Shown one piece after another: positions 35,401 to 44,900 of a DNA stretch of 64,000 bases. Each line of letters begins with the position of its first letter. Within the stretch, counting starts at the first letter, position 1. The notes beneath the pieces are model-generated. The model worked only from the letters and a program-made list of their open reading frames with translations, searched no databases and was not told the origin of the DNA. The position numbers were made by a program, and so were the translations under genes. Source of the DNA: a bacterium (GTDB lineage: Bacteria > Planctomycetota > JAFGQW01); contig JAUHXU010000001.1 in NCBI GenBank assembly GCA_030426805.1, positions 1-64,000 of the forward strand, written 5' to 3'.

Positions 35401-38400
35401 GCCTCCGATCGCGACCGGACCGGTCGCCGACGAACCGCTCGCGCAGGCACTCGAACTGCAGAACCGCGCCCTCGGCGCGATGCAGCGCATGCAGCAGGAG
35501 ACCGCTGCGCTGCACCGTCAGTTCCTCGAGAACCAGATGCGCGCCCAACAAGCGATGACCGCGGCCCTCGGCCTCGGTGCGGCACCACCCGCCGTGCCCG
35601 CGCCGGCCCCGGCGCCAACGCCCGTCGCGACGCCGGCACCGATCGCGCCGCCCCCGGTCGCGGCCGCACCGGTCGCACCAACGCCGACGCCGACACCGGC
35701 CCCGGAACCGCCCGCGACACCCACGGCGCCTGCGGACGACACCGTCGCCCGGACGCTGCTCGACGTCGTCGCCGACAAGACCGGCTACCCGGTCGACATG
35801 CTCGACCTCTCGATGGGGCTCGACGCCGACCTCGGCATCGATTCGATCAAGCGCGTCGAGATCCTCTCCGCGCTCGAGGCCGCGCTCCCCGACGCACCGT
35901 CGATCGCATCCGACCGACTCGGCTCGCTCCACACGCTGCAGGACGTCGTGGACCACCTCGCCAGCGCCGCGCCAGCCGTTGCCGCCGCGACCCCGTCCCC
36001 GGCGCCGTCTCAGGCACCGAGCCCGGCCACCACACCCGCCGGTGACGCGATCGCTCGGACGTTGCTCGACGTCGTCGCCGACAAGACCGGCTACCCGGTC
36101 GACATGCTCGACCTCTCGATGGGGCTCGACGCCGACCTCGGCATCGACTCGATCAAGCGCGTCGAGATTCTCTCCGCGCTCGAGGCCGCGCTCCCCGACG
36201 CACCGTCGATCGCGTCCGACCGGCTCGGCTCCCTCCACACGCTGCAAGACGTCGTCGATCACCTCGCCAGTGCCGCGCCCGCCACGGCCGCCGCGGCCCC
36301 TTCCCCGGCAGCGCCCCCGGCGGCCGCACCGGCCGGTGACGCGATCGCCCGGACGCTGCTCGACGTGGTCGCCGACAAGACCGGCTACCCGGTCGACATG
36401 CTCGACCTCTCGATGGGGCTCGACGCCGACCTCGGCATCGACTCGATCAAGCGCGTCGAGATCCTCTCCGCGCTCGAGGCCGCGCTCCCCGACGCACCGA
36501 CGATCGCATCCGACCGACTCGGCTCGCTCCACACGCTGCAAGACGTCGTCGATCACCTCGCGAGCGCGGCGCCGGCGCCCCGGCCGGTCGAGCCGACGCG
36601 CGAAGCCCCGCCGAAGGGTCCCGCACCGAGTCCGACCGGGGCCCTCGAGGAGCGGTCGCTCGTCGTGGTCTCGTGCCCGCCGGCGACCGAGCGTCCGAAG
36701 GCGACGATCCCCGAGCAGGCGACCTTCCGCGTCCTCGGCGACGAGCCCGCACTCGTCGACGCGGTGGTCGACGCACTCGTCGGCGCCGGCATGACCGCGT
36801 CCGGCGCGCCGATCGACGACTCGCCGACGGCCGGCGGGCTCGACGGCGTGGTCGTGCTCGGCCCGGAACGCGACGATCGCACGTTCCCCGCGCGCGCACT
36901 CGACGCCGCGAAGCGCCACGCGGCGCTGCTCGAGGGCGGGCAGTTCGTGACCGTGTCGCGTCTCGACGGCGCCTTCGGGCTCGACGGCCTCGACGCGGAC
37001 GCGCCGGTGATCACCGCTGCGCTCTCCGGCCTCGCGAAGACCGCCGCGCACGAGTGGTCCAACGTGAACGCCCGGGCGTTCGACCTGTCGCCGGCGTTCG
37101 CCGACGACGCGGCGCGTGCGGGCGCGATCGTCGCGGAACTCCTCGCCGACGGACCGACCGAGGTCGGGCTGCGCCCCGACGGTGCATGCACGCTCGCGCT
37201 CGACGCAGCGACCGCGCCGATGGACACCGAGTCACCGCTCGACCCCGGCGACGTCGTCGTGATCTCCGGTGGCGCGCGCGGCGTGACCGCCGCGGCCGCC
37301 GAAGCGCTCGCACGATCCGTGCGGCCGACGCTCGTCCTGCTCGGTCGCAGCGCGCCGCCGTCCCCCGAGCGACGCTTCGACGGCATCGACGGCGAACCGG
37401 CGCTCAAGCAGGCACTGCGCGACGCCGACCCGTCGCTGAAGCCGCTCGCGCTGCAGAAGGCGTACGATGCGCTCGTCACCGAGCGCGAGATCCTCGACAC
37501 GTTGCAGCGCATCGAAGCGACCGGCGCCCGGGTCGTCTACCGGACGGTCGACGTCCGCGACGCAAGCGCGGTCGCCGCGCTGTTCGCCCAGGTGCGCGAC
37601 GAGTTCGGTCCGATCCGCGGCCTCGTGCACGGCGCCGGCGTGCTGGCCGACAAGCGCATCGTCGACAAGACGCCGGAGCAGTTCGACCGCGTGTTCGGCA
37701 CGAAGGTCGACGGCGCGATCGCGCTCCTGCAGGCGCTGACCGACGAGGACGACCTGCGCATGCTCGCGTTCTTCTCGTCGTCGACGGCGCGGTTCGGACG
37801 CAACGGCCAGGTCGACTACGCGATGGCGAACGAGGCGCTCAACAAGATCGCGCAGCGCGAGGCGCGCGCGCGTCGCGGCTGCCGCGTCGTCGCGCTCAAC
37901 TGGGGTCCGTGGGACGGCGGGATGGTCACCCCGGCGCTGCGCAAGCTCTTCGAGAGCGAGGGCGTCGGCGTGATTCCGCTCGACCACGGCGGTGCGTGTT
38001 TCGTGCGCGAGGTCACGCGCGCGCCGGCCAACGCCCCCGTCGAGATCGTCGTGCTCGGTCGCACCGAAGCGAGCGCACCGATGAGCGACCCGACGCCGAC
38101 GCCCGACGCGACGCTGTCGGTCGCGTTCGAGCGCACGCTCGACCCGAGCCGCGACCCGGTCCTCGCCGACCACGTGATCGACGGGCGCGCGGTGCTGCCG
38201 AAGGCGCTGATGCTCGAGTGGCTCGCCCACGCGGCCGAGCACCGCAACCCCGGCTTCCGGTTCCACGGGCTCGACGAACTCCGCGTCTGCAAGGGCGTCG
38301 TGCTGACCGATGCCGAGGTCACCGTGCGCGTGCTCGCCGGCAAGGGCAGCCACGCGGCCGGTCGATGCCGGGTGCCGGTCGAACTCCGCGGCGACGACGA

Positions 38401-38953
38401 CGCGGTCCACGCGACCGCGACGGTGCTGCTCGTCAACGATCTGCCGACGAGCCCCGAGCCCGGTCGCGGGATCGCCGGCAGCGCCGATTCCCGATCGATC
38501 GACGACGTCTACGAGCGCGACCTGTTCCACGGCCCGCTGTTGCGCGGGCTCCGCTCGATCGACGCGATCGCCGACGACGGCATCGCCGTGACGAGCGACA
38601 CGGCCCCCGCCCCGCGCACGTGGATCGAGCGGCCGCTGCGCGCGCAGTGGTTCGCCGACCCGCTCGCGATCGACGTCGCCTTCCAGGCGATGATCGTCTG
38701 GACGCGCGCCCACCTCGGCTCGGCGTCGCTGCCGAATTACACGCATCGCTACCGTCAATTCACGCGCCGGTTCCCGACCGGCGAGGTCCGCATCGTCTGC
38801 CGCGTCGTGCGTTCGGCCCCCCACGGCGCAACGGCAGACATCGACATCCTCGACGAGCACGGCACCGTGCTCGCACGACTGGAGGGCTACGAGTGCACCG
38901 CCGCGGCGAGCCTGGACGACGCGTTCCACCGCAATCGACTCGAAGCGCGATGA
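32471..38953 (+). CDS. pfaA: PUFA synthase multidomain subunit, KS-MAT-ACP3-KR-DH (PfaA-type)
   Basis: 2160 aa from a GTG start overlapping pfaD by 4 bp. Domains: ketosynthase about 1-430 with Cys206, His341, His381; malonyl-CoA acyltransferase about 570-870 with GHSFGE Ser671 and His778; a Pro/Ala linker and a coiled region about 935-1075; three acyl carrier domains with phosphopantetheine serines 1125, 1227 and 1325 in GIDSIKRVE; ketoreductase about 1590-1860 with SGGARGVTAAAAE and Tyr1783; a hot-dog dehydratase-like domain about 1880-2160 with DHVIDGRAVLP (His1901). This is the PfaA layout of marine bacteria and the Pfa2 layout of myxobacteria. It elongates and part-processes the acyl chain. 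Confidence 0.95.
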   Translation: MTPTSPLAIVGIGCLFPKAGDLRAYWMNLKHGVDAIGDVPDGHWRPEDYFDDDPKRPDFTYARRGGFLEPVDFEPLKYGLAPNDIEATDTTQLLGLVAAERALTDAGYTADRGFDRERVSVILGVTGTLELVIPLGARLGHPIWRRALRDAGVDPETADDVVQRISDAYVPWQENSFPGLLGNVAAGRIANRLDLGGTNSVVDAACASSLSAVHMAGMELNAGRADVVVTGGLDTFNDIFMYMCFSKTPALSPTGDAKTFDRDADGTILGEGLGVVVLKRLADAERDGDRIYAVIKSVGSSSDGRGNAIYAPSAKGQAKALRRAYREAGISPDTVELIEAHGTGTKVGDATEVDALTTVFREARPDGRWCAIGSVKSQIGHTKAAAGAAGLIKAALALHHKVLPPTIKVSKPAEALADDASPFYVNDRARPWVRRDHPRRAGVSSFGFGGSNFHCVLEEHAADKREPDFDRAVQLAAYSASSVDALDAALRDAEPTLTSDDWAAVAHAAAKSRDAFDARAEHRAVLVLERGDDVARKLEQARTLVRGSEARASTPDGVHVGRGARPGSLGVVFPGQGSQYVGMLRDLACLFPEMLDVLEEACAAHGDDPDARLVESIYPHPAFDDATRQAQETALRDTRVAQPAIGAVSAGAYRVLEQRFRLAPEAVAGHSFGELTALFASGRLDTTSLHRLSNLRGRLMGQSGDAAGESGAMLAVRAPVEELEMLLATESLDLVIANRNAPNQAVLSGRSDEVDRAAALLTARSVRNDRLPVSAAFHSPLVSAARVPFEEALADIEFRRSDVPVFANTTALPYPDDVGDAKRVLGGQLAQPVAFVEEVENMYDAGVRTFFEVGPGRTISGLVKTILAERDHEVVTLDASAGRRAGEVDLAHALARLAASGHAVDIAAWDHTALDDAPIVRDAKTLAVPLTGANQMRERPARPPRQPAATTPGPTPTPGQTQAPSPTQAAAPTPAAPPPIATGPVADEPLAQALELQNRALGAMQRMQQETAALHRQFLENQMRAQQAMTAALGLGAAPPAVPAPAPAPTPVATPAPIAPPPVAAAPVAPTPTPTPAPEPPATPTAPADDTVARTLLDVVADKTGYPVDMLDLSMGLDADLGIDSIKRVEILSALEAALPDAPSIASDRLGSLHTLQDVVDHLASAAPAVAAATPSPAPSQAPSPATTPAGDAIARTLLDVVADKTGYPVDMLDLSMGLDADLGIDSIKRVEILSALEAALPDAPSIASDRLGSLHTLQDVVDHLASAAPATAAAAPSPAAPPAAAPAGDAIARTLLDVVADKTGYPVDMLDLSMGLDADLGIDSIKRVEILSALEAALPDAPTIASDRLGSLHTLQDVVDHLASAAPAPRPVEPTREAPPKGPAPSPTGALEERSLVVVSCPPATERPKATIPEQATFRVLGDEPALVDAVVDALVGAGMTASGAPIDDSPTAGGLDGVVVLGPERDDRTFPARALDAAKRHAALLEGGQFVTVSRLDGAFGLDGLDADAPVITAALSGLAKTAAHEWSNVNARAFDLSPAFADDAARAGAIVAELLADGPTEVGLRPDGACTLALDAATAPMDTESPLDPGDVVVISGGARGVTAAAAEALARSVRPTLVLLGRSAPPSPERRFDGIDGEPALKQALRDADPSLKPLALQKAYDALVTEREILDTLQRIEATGARVVYRTVDVRDASAVAALFAQVRDEFGPIRGLVHGAGVLADKRIVDKTPEQFDRVFGTKVDGAIALLQALTDEDDLRMLAFFSSSTARFGRNGQVDYAMANEALNKIAQREARARRGCRVVALNWGPWDGGMVTPALRKLFESEGVGVIPLDHGGACFVREVTRAPANAPVEIVVLGRTEASAPMSDPTPTPDATLSVAFERTLDPSRDPVLADHVIDGRAVLPKALMLEWLAHAAEHRNPGFRFHGLDELRVCKGVVLTDAEVTVRVLAGKGSHAAGRCRVPVELRGDDDAVHATATVLLVNDLPTSPEPGRGIAGSADSRSIDDVYERDLFHGPLLRGLRSIDAIADDGIAVTSDTAPAPRTWIERPLRAQWFADPLAIDVAFQAMIVWTRAHLGSASLPNYTHRYRQFTRRFPTGEVRIVCRVVRSAPHGATADIDILDEHGTVLARLEGYECTAAASLDDAFHRNRLEAR
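35747..36575 (+). repeat. Three near-identical direct repeats encoding the acyl carrier domains
   Basis: Copies of about 225 bp begin near 35747, 36053 and 36347, with steps of 306 and 294 bp, and differ at few positions, mostly third codon bases. Pro/Ala/Thr-rich linkers between them vary. Such near identity suggests recent duplication or gene conversion. Confidence 0.9.
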
Positions 38954-41900
38954 ACGCCGCGCACCGCGTCGCGATCGTCGGCGTCGGGGGGCTGTTCCCC
39001 GGCGCCCGCACGCTGGACGGGTTCTGGCAGAACGTCCTGGGCGGCGTCGACGCCGCGCGCGAGGCCCCGCCCGGGCGCTGGGCACTCGAGCTCGACGACG
39101 TCTACGCGCCCGGCGAACCGTCGCCCGATCGCGTCTACTCGCGCCGCGCGTGCTTCGTCGAGGACTTCGCGTTCGACGCCCACGGGCTGAACCTCCCGCC
39201 CGACCTCGCGGACGCCCTCGACCCGATGTTTCACTTCGCGTTGCACGCGGCGCGCGCGGCGGTGGACGACGCGGGCACGAAGGCACTCGGCGCGCGCGTC
39301 GGCGCGATCTTCGGCAACATCGCGCTGCCGACCGACGGCTCGTCGCGGCTCGCCGAGGAGACGCTCGGCCGCACGTTCGAGGAAACCGTGCGCGGCGAGT
39401 CGACGGCACCCGAGACACCGACGCACCCGTGGAACCGGTTCGTCGCCGGACTGCCCGCGGGCCTGATGGCCCAGGCGCTCGGCTTGAACGCGCGCGCGTT
39501 CACGCTCGACGCCGCGTGCGCGTCGTCGCTCTACGCGGTCAAGCTCGCCGTGGACGAGATCCTCGCGGACCGCGCCGACGCGATGCTCTGCGGGGGCGTA
39601 TGCCGCCCCGACAGCCTCTACACGCAGATGGGGTTCTCGCAGTTGCGGGCGCTCTCCCCCAGCGGCCGCTGCGCCCCGTTCGACGCCCGCGGCGACGGCC
39701 TCGTCGTCGGCGAAGGGGCGGGCATGTTCGTGCTCAAGCGGCTCGACCGGGCGATCGCGGACGGGGATCGGATCCGCGCGGTCATCGCCGGATGCGGGCT
39801 GTCGAACGACATCGGGGGCAACCTGCTCGCGCCGGACAGCGAGGGACAGCTCCGGGCGATGCGCGACGCATACGAGGCGGCCGGCTGGTCGCCGGACGAC
39901 GTCGATCTGATCGAGTGCCACGCGACCGGCACGCCGGTCGGCGACGCGGTCGAGTTCGAGAGTCTGTGTCGTCTCCGTGACGGCGGTGACACGTCGTGCG
40001 TGATCGGTTCGGTGAAGTCGAACGTCGGGCACCTGTTGACGGCGGCCGGCGCCGCCGGGCTGATGAAGGTGCTGTTCGCGCTGCGCGACGAGACGTTGCC
40101 GCCGTCGGCGAACTTCGAGCGACCGCACGACGGGATCGATCTCGACGGGAGTCCCTACCGGATTCTGTCGGCACCCGAGCCGTGGGCGCGCCGCACGCCG
40201 ACGACGCCACGGCGCGCGGCGATCAGCGGCTTCGGCCTCGGCGGAATCAACGCCCACCTCCTCGTCGAGGAGTACGTGCCGAGCGACGCGACGCCGGCCG
40301 CCGCGTCGGACGACACTCCCGGCGCGCACGAGCCCGACGACACGATCGCGATCGTCGGCATCGGTGCGCACTTCGGTCCGTGGCGCGGCCGCGACGCGGT
40401 GCGGGCACGGCTCCTCGGCAGCGACGACGACACGCCGCCGTCGACGCCGCGCTGGTGGGGCCTCGAGCGCACGGCGTGGTTCGACGAGGCGTGGCCCGAC
40501 ACCGAAGTGCGCGGGCATTTCATCGACGCGGTCGCCCTCGATCCGCGCCGCTTCCGGATCCCGCCGCGCGAACTCGAGTCGATGCTGCCGCAGCAGCTCG
40601 TGATGCTCGACGTCGCCGACGAGGCGGTGCGCGATGCGGGCCTGGACACCGAACTCGGACCGCGGGCCGGCGTCTTCATCGGGATCGGGCTCGACCTCAA
40701 CACGACGAACTTCCACCTGCGATGGGTGCTCGCCGAGCGCGCCCGCGCGTGGGCCGACGCCGGTGTGGACGACGAGACCGTGCGCGCGTGGACCGATCGG
40801 CTCCGCGACGCGATCGGCCCGCCGTTGACCGCCGACCGCACGATGGGCGCACTCGGCGGGATCGTCGCGAGTCGGGTCGCGCGCCACCTCCGCGTCGGCG
40901 GCCCTGCGTTCACGCTGTCGAGCGAGGAGACCTCCGGTTTGACCGCGATCGAGGTCGCGGCCCGCGCGCTCGCACTCGGGGACGTCGACGTCGCGGTGGC
41001 AGGCGCGGTCGATCTGGCCGGCGACCCGCGCGCCTGGCTCGGCACGCACGCCGACCGACGGTTCGCGTCCGGGGCGCTCGTCGGAGACGGCGCCGCTGCG
41101 TTCGTGCTCAAGCGCCACGCCGACGCGCGGCGCGACGGCGACCGGATCTACGGCGTCGTGCGCGGTATCCGCGGCGCGTCGGGCGCCGACGGCGACGTGA
41201 CGCCGCACGCGCAGACGCTCGCAACGGCGATCCGCGACGCGGCCGCGGACGCCGGCACCCCGATCGAGCGCACGCGACTCCTCGTCGCGCAGGCGAGCGG
41301 CCTCACCGACGACGACAGAAGCGAGGCCGACGCGCTCGCCGCGCTCGGCCGGGACGCCTCGTCACCGGCGCTCGTCGCGACCGCGAACGCGCGCCTCGGA
41401 CACACCGGCGCCGCTTCGGGCGTCGCGTCGATGCTCCTGGCGTGCTGGTCGCTGCACCACCGCACCGTCCCCGCGTGGGCGCCGACCGTCGAACGACTCG
41501 ACGCCGGCCCGGCGTGGCGCGTGGCGGATTCGACCCGCCCGTGGCTGCGCGACCGCGACGACGGCCCACGCCACGCGGGCGTCGATGCGCTCGGCGTCGA
41601 CGGCGGTGCGGTCCACGCGATCCTCGCCGAGGACGACGCGGCCCTGCGCCCGTACGACGGCATCGGCGCGGGCCTCTTCGCACTCGAGTGCGACTCGCCC
41701 GAAGACGCGCTCGCGCGAGTCGACGCGCTCGCGGCGTTCGTCGACGGCCGCGAAGGCGACGTCGAGCACCTCGCGGCCGCGTGGTATCGCGAGTCGGGGC
41801 GTCGACCCGACGCACCGCTCGCGGTCGCGATCGTCGCGCGCGACCGGCTCGCGCTCGGCACCGCGATCGACCGGGCCCGCCAGGGACTCAGCGACGCGCC

Positions 41901-44900
41901 GGAGCAACGACGACCCGCGCCCGCGGCCCCGACGACGCGACGCGATCACGACGAGCTGTGGTTCTGGGCACCCGAGCCACTCGGGCCGACCGCCGAGGTC
42001 GCGTTCGTCTACCCGGGCTCCGGCAGCGCGTTTCCGCAGATGGGCGTCGACGTGATGCACGCGTGGCCGAGCGTCGTCGAAACGCAGGACCAGCTCAACC
42101 GGCGCCTCGCGTCCCAGTTCGCCGACGACGCCTTCGGCGCGCGGCGACTCGACGGCGAAGGGGCCGCCCTGCTCCGTCAGGTCGCGCTCGGGGCCCTGGT
42201 CACGGACGTGGTCACCCACCACGGCGTGCGCGCCGACGCCGCGATCGGCTACAGCCTCGGCGAGTCGGCGTCGCTCTTCGCGCTCGGCGCGTGGCGTGAA
42301 CGCGACGAGATGCTCGCACGCCTGGAGGCGTCGCCGCTGTTCCGCGAGGAGCTGGGCGGCGAGTTCCGCGCCGCACGCCGTCACTGGGACCGCGACGACG
42401 ATCGACCGCTGACGTGGATCACGGGTGTCGTCGACCGCGATGCGGACGCCGTGCGCGCGGTGCTGAGCCACGGCGGTCGGTGGCGGCGCGAACAACAGGA
42501 CGAGCGGGCCTTCCTGCTGATCGTCAACGCGCCGGGCGAGTGCGTGATCGGCGGCGACCGCGCCGCGGTGAACCTCGCGGTCGAACGGCTCGGCTGCAAC
42601 TTCTTCGCCGTGGACGACGTCACGATCGCGCACTGCCCGATCGTCGCGTCGGTCGCCGACGACTACCGCGCGCTGCACGACATGACGACGACCGCGCCCG
42701 AGGGCGTGCGCTTCTACGGCTCGGCGGCCGAACCGTACGAGCCGACGCGCGACCGCGCGGCCGACGCGATCCTCGCACAGGCGAGTGGGCCGATCGACTT
42801 CCCGCGCGTGGTCGAGCGCGCGTGGGCCGACGGGGTCCGGATCTTCATCGAGATGGGCCCCGGCCAGTCGTGCACCCGAATGATCGATCGGATCCTGTCG
42901 GGTCGCCCGCACGTCGCGCGGGCGGCGTGCCCGTCCGGGAGAAGCGGCCCGGCGTCGATCCTGCGCGTGCTCGCCGACGCGATCGTCGAGCGGAAACCGG
43001 TCGACCTCGACCCCCTCTACGGCGTCGACGACCGCCGCGCGGATCGCGACGACGACGACGCGCGTGCGCTCGTGATCCCGGTCGGCGGCGAGCGGTTCGC
43101 GCCGGAGCCGCCACCGGCACCCCCGCCGCCGCCTCCACCGGTCGAGGTGCCGAGCGAGCCGACCGTGCCCGCACCCGCGGCGCCGACGTGGGCGGAGCCC
43201 GATGCAGCGCCGATCGCGCCGATCGCACCTCACTCGGTGGAGCCGACGCCGACGCCGGCGCCCGCGACGTCCACAGCGGCCGACGAGCCGCTCACCGATG
43301 CCGTCGCCGACGCGCACGCCGCCTACCTGCGCTGGTCGCTCCAGACGACCGAGCAGATGTCGGCGCTGATCGCGAAGCAGAGCGCGTTGATCCAGCGCCT
43401 GCTCGCCGGCGAATCGCTCGACCCCGCCACCGTGCGCACGCTCGAACGCGAGACCGCGTTCGCGCCCCCGCCGCTCGACGCCGAGTTCCAGCCGATCGCC
43501 CCGCCGCCGCCGGCCGTCTTCGACCGCGCGCAATGCCTCGCGCTCGCACGCGGCCGACTCGCCGACGTGCTCGGCGACGCGTTCGCCGAGGTCGACTCGT
43601 TCCCGACGCGCGTCCGGCTGCCCGACGAACCGCTGATGCTCGTCGACCGAATCGTCGCACTCGCCGCCGAACCGCGCACGATGACGCGCGGCAACGTCGT
43701 CACCGAGAAGGACGTCCGCGCCGACGATTGGTATCTCGACAACGGCGTGATGCCGACCGCGATCGCGGTCGAGTCCGGCCAGGCCGACCTGTTCCTCTCC
43801 GGCTATCTCGGCATCGACTTCGTGACGCGCGGGCTCGCGTGCTACCGCCTGCTCGACGCCGAGGTGACGTTCCACCGGACGCTGCCGCGGCCGGGCGACG
43901 TGATCCGCTACGACATCCATATCGACGAGTTCTTCCGACAGGGGGAGACGCACCTGTTCCGCTTCCGGTTCGACGCGACCGTGAACGGCGAACCGATGCT
44001 GACGATGCGCAAGGGGTGCGCCGGCTTCTTCACCGACGCCGAACTCGCGGCCGGCCAGGGGATCGTGCACACGAAGCTCGACTTGATGCCGCGCGACGGC
44101 AAGCGCCCCGACGACTGGCGCCCGCTCGTGCCGATCGCCCCGACGACACTCGACGCGAGCGCGCTCGACGCGTTGCGCGACGGCGACCTCGCGCGCGCGT
44201 TCGGCGACGCGTTCGCCGGCCTCCCGATCGCGCGGCCGTTGACGATTCCCGGCGGCGACCGTCTCCGGCTGATCGATCGGATCGTCGAACTCGACCCGAC
44301 CGCCGGCCGCTTCGGCCTCGGACGCATCCGCGCCGAGCAGGACATCGCGCCGGACGCGTGGTTCCTGACGTGCCACTTCGTCGACGACCGCGTGATGCCG
44401 GGCACCCTGATGTACGAGTGCTCGCTGCACACGCTGCGGGTGCTCCTGCTGCGGATGGGCTGGGTCGCCGACGCCGACCGCGCGCACGCCGAGCCGGTCC
44501 CCGGCGTCGGCAGCAAGCTCAAGTGCCGCGGGCAGGTCATCGAGACGACCCGTGTCGCCGCCTACGAGGTGACGCTGAAGGAGATCGGCTTCGACCCCGC
44601 GCCGTATGCGATCGCCGACACGATCATGTATGCCGACGACAAGCCGATCGTCGAGATCACCGACATGACGGTGCGCCTCGCGGGCGAGACGCGCGAGTCG
44701 ATCGAGGCCGTGTGGGCCGACGCGGCGCCTCCGGCGACGACCGCGCCGCTGTTCGACCGCGACCGCATCCTCGCGTTCGCGATCGGCAAGCCGTCGGACG
44801 CGTTCGGCGATCGCTACCTGCCGTTCGACGGGGCGCGCAAGATCGCACGACTGCCGGGGCCGCCGTTCCAGTTCCTCGACCGGATCGTGTCGATCGACGG

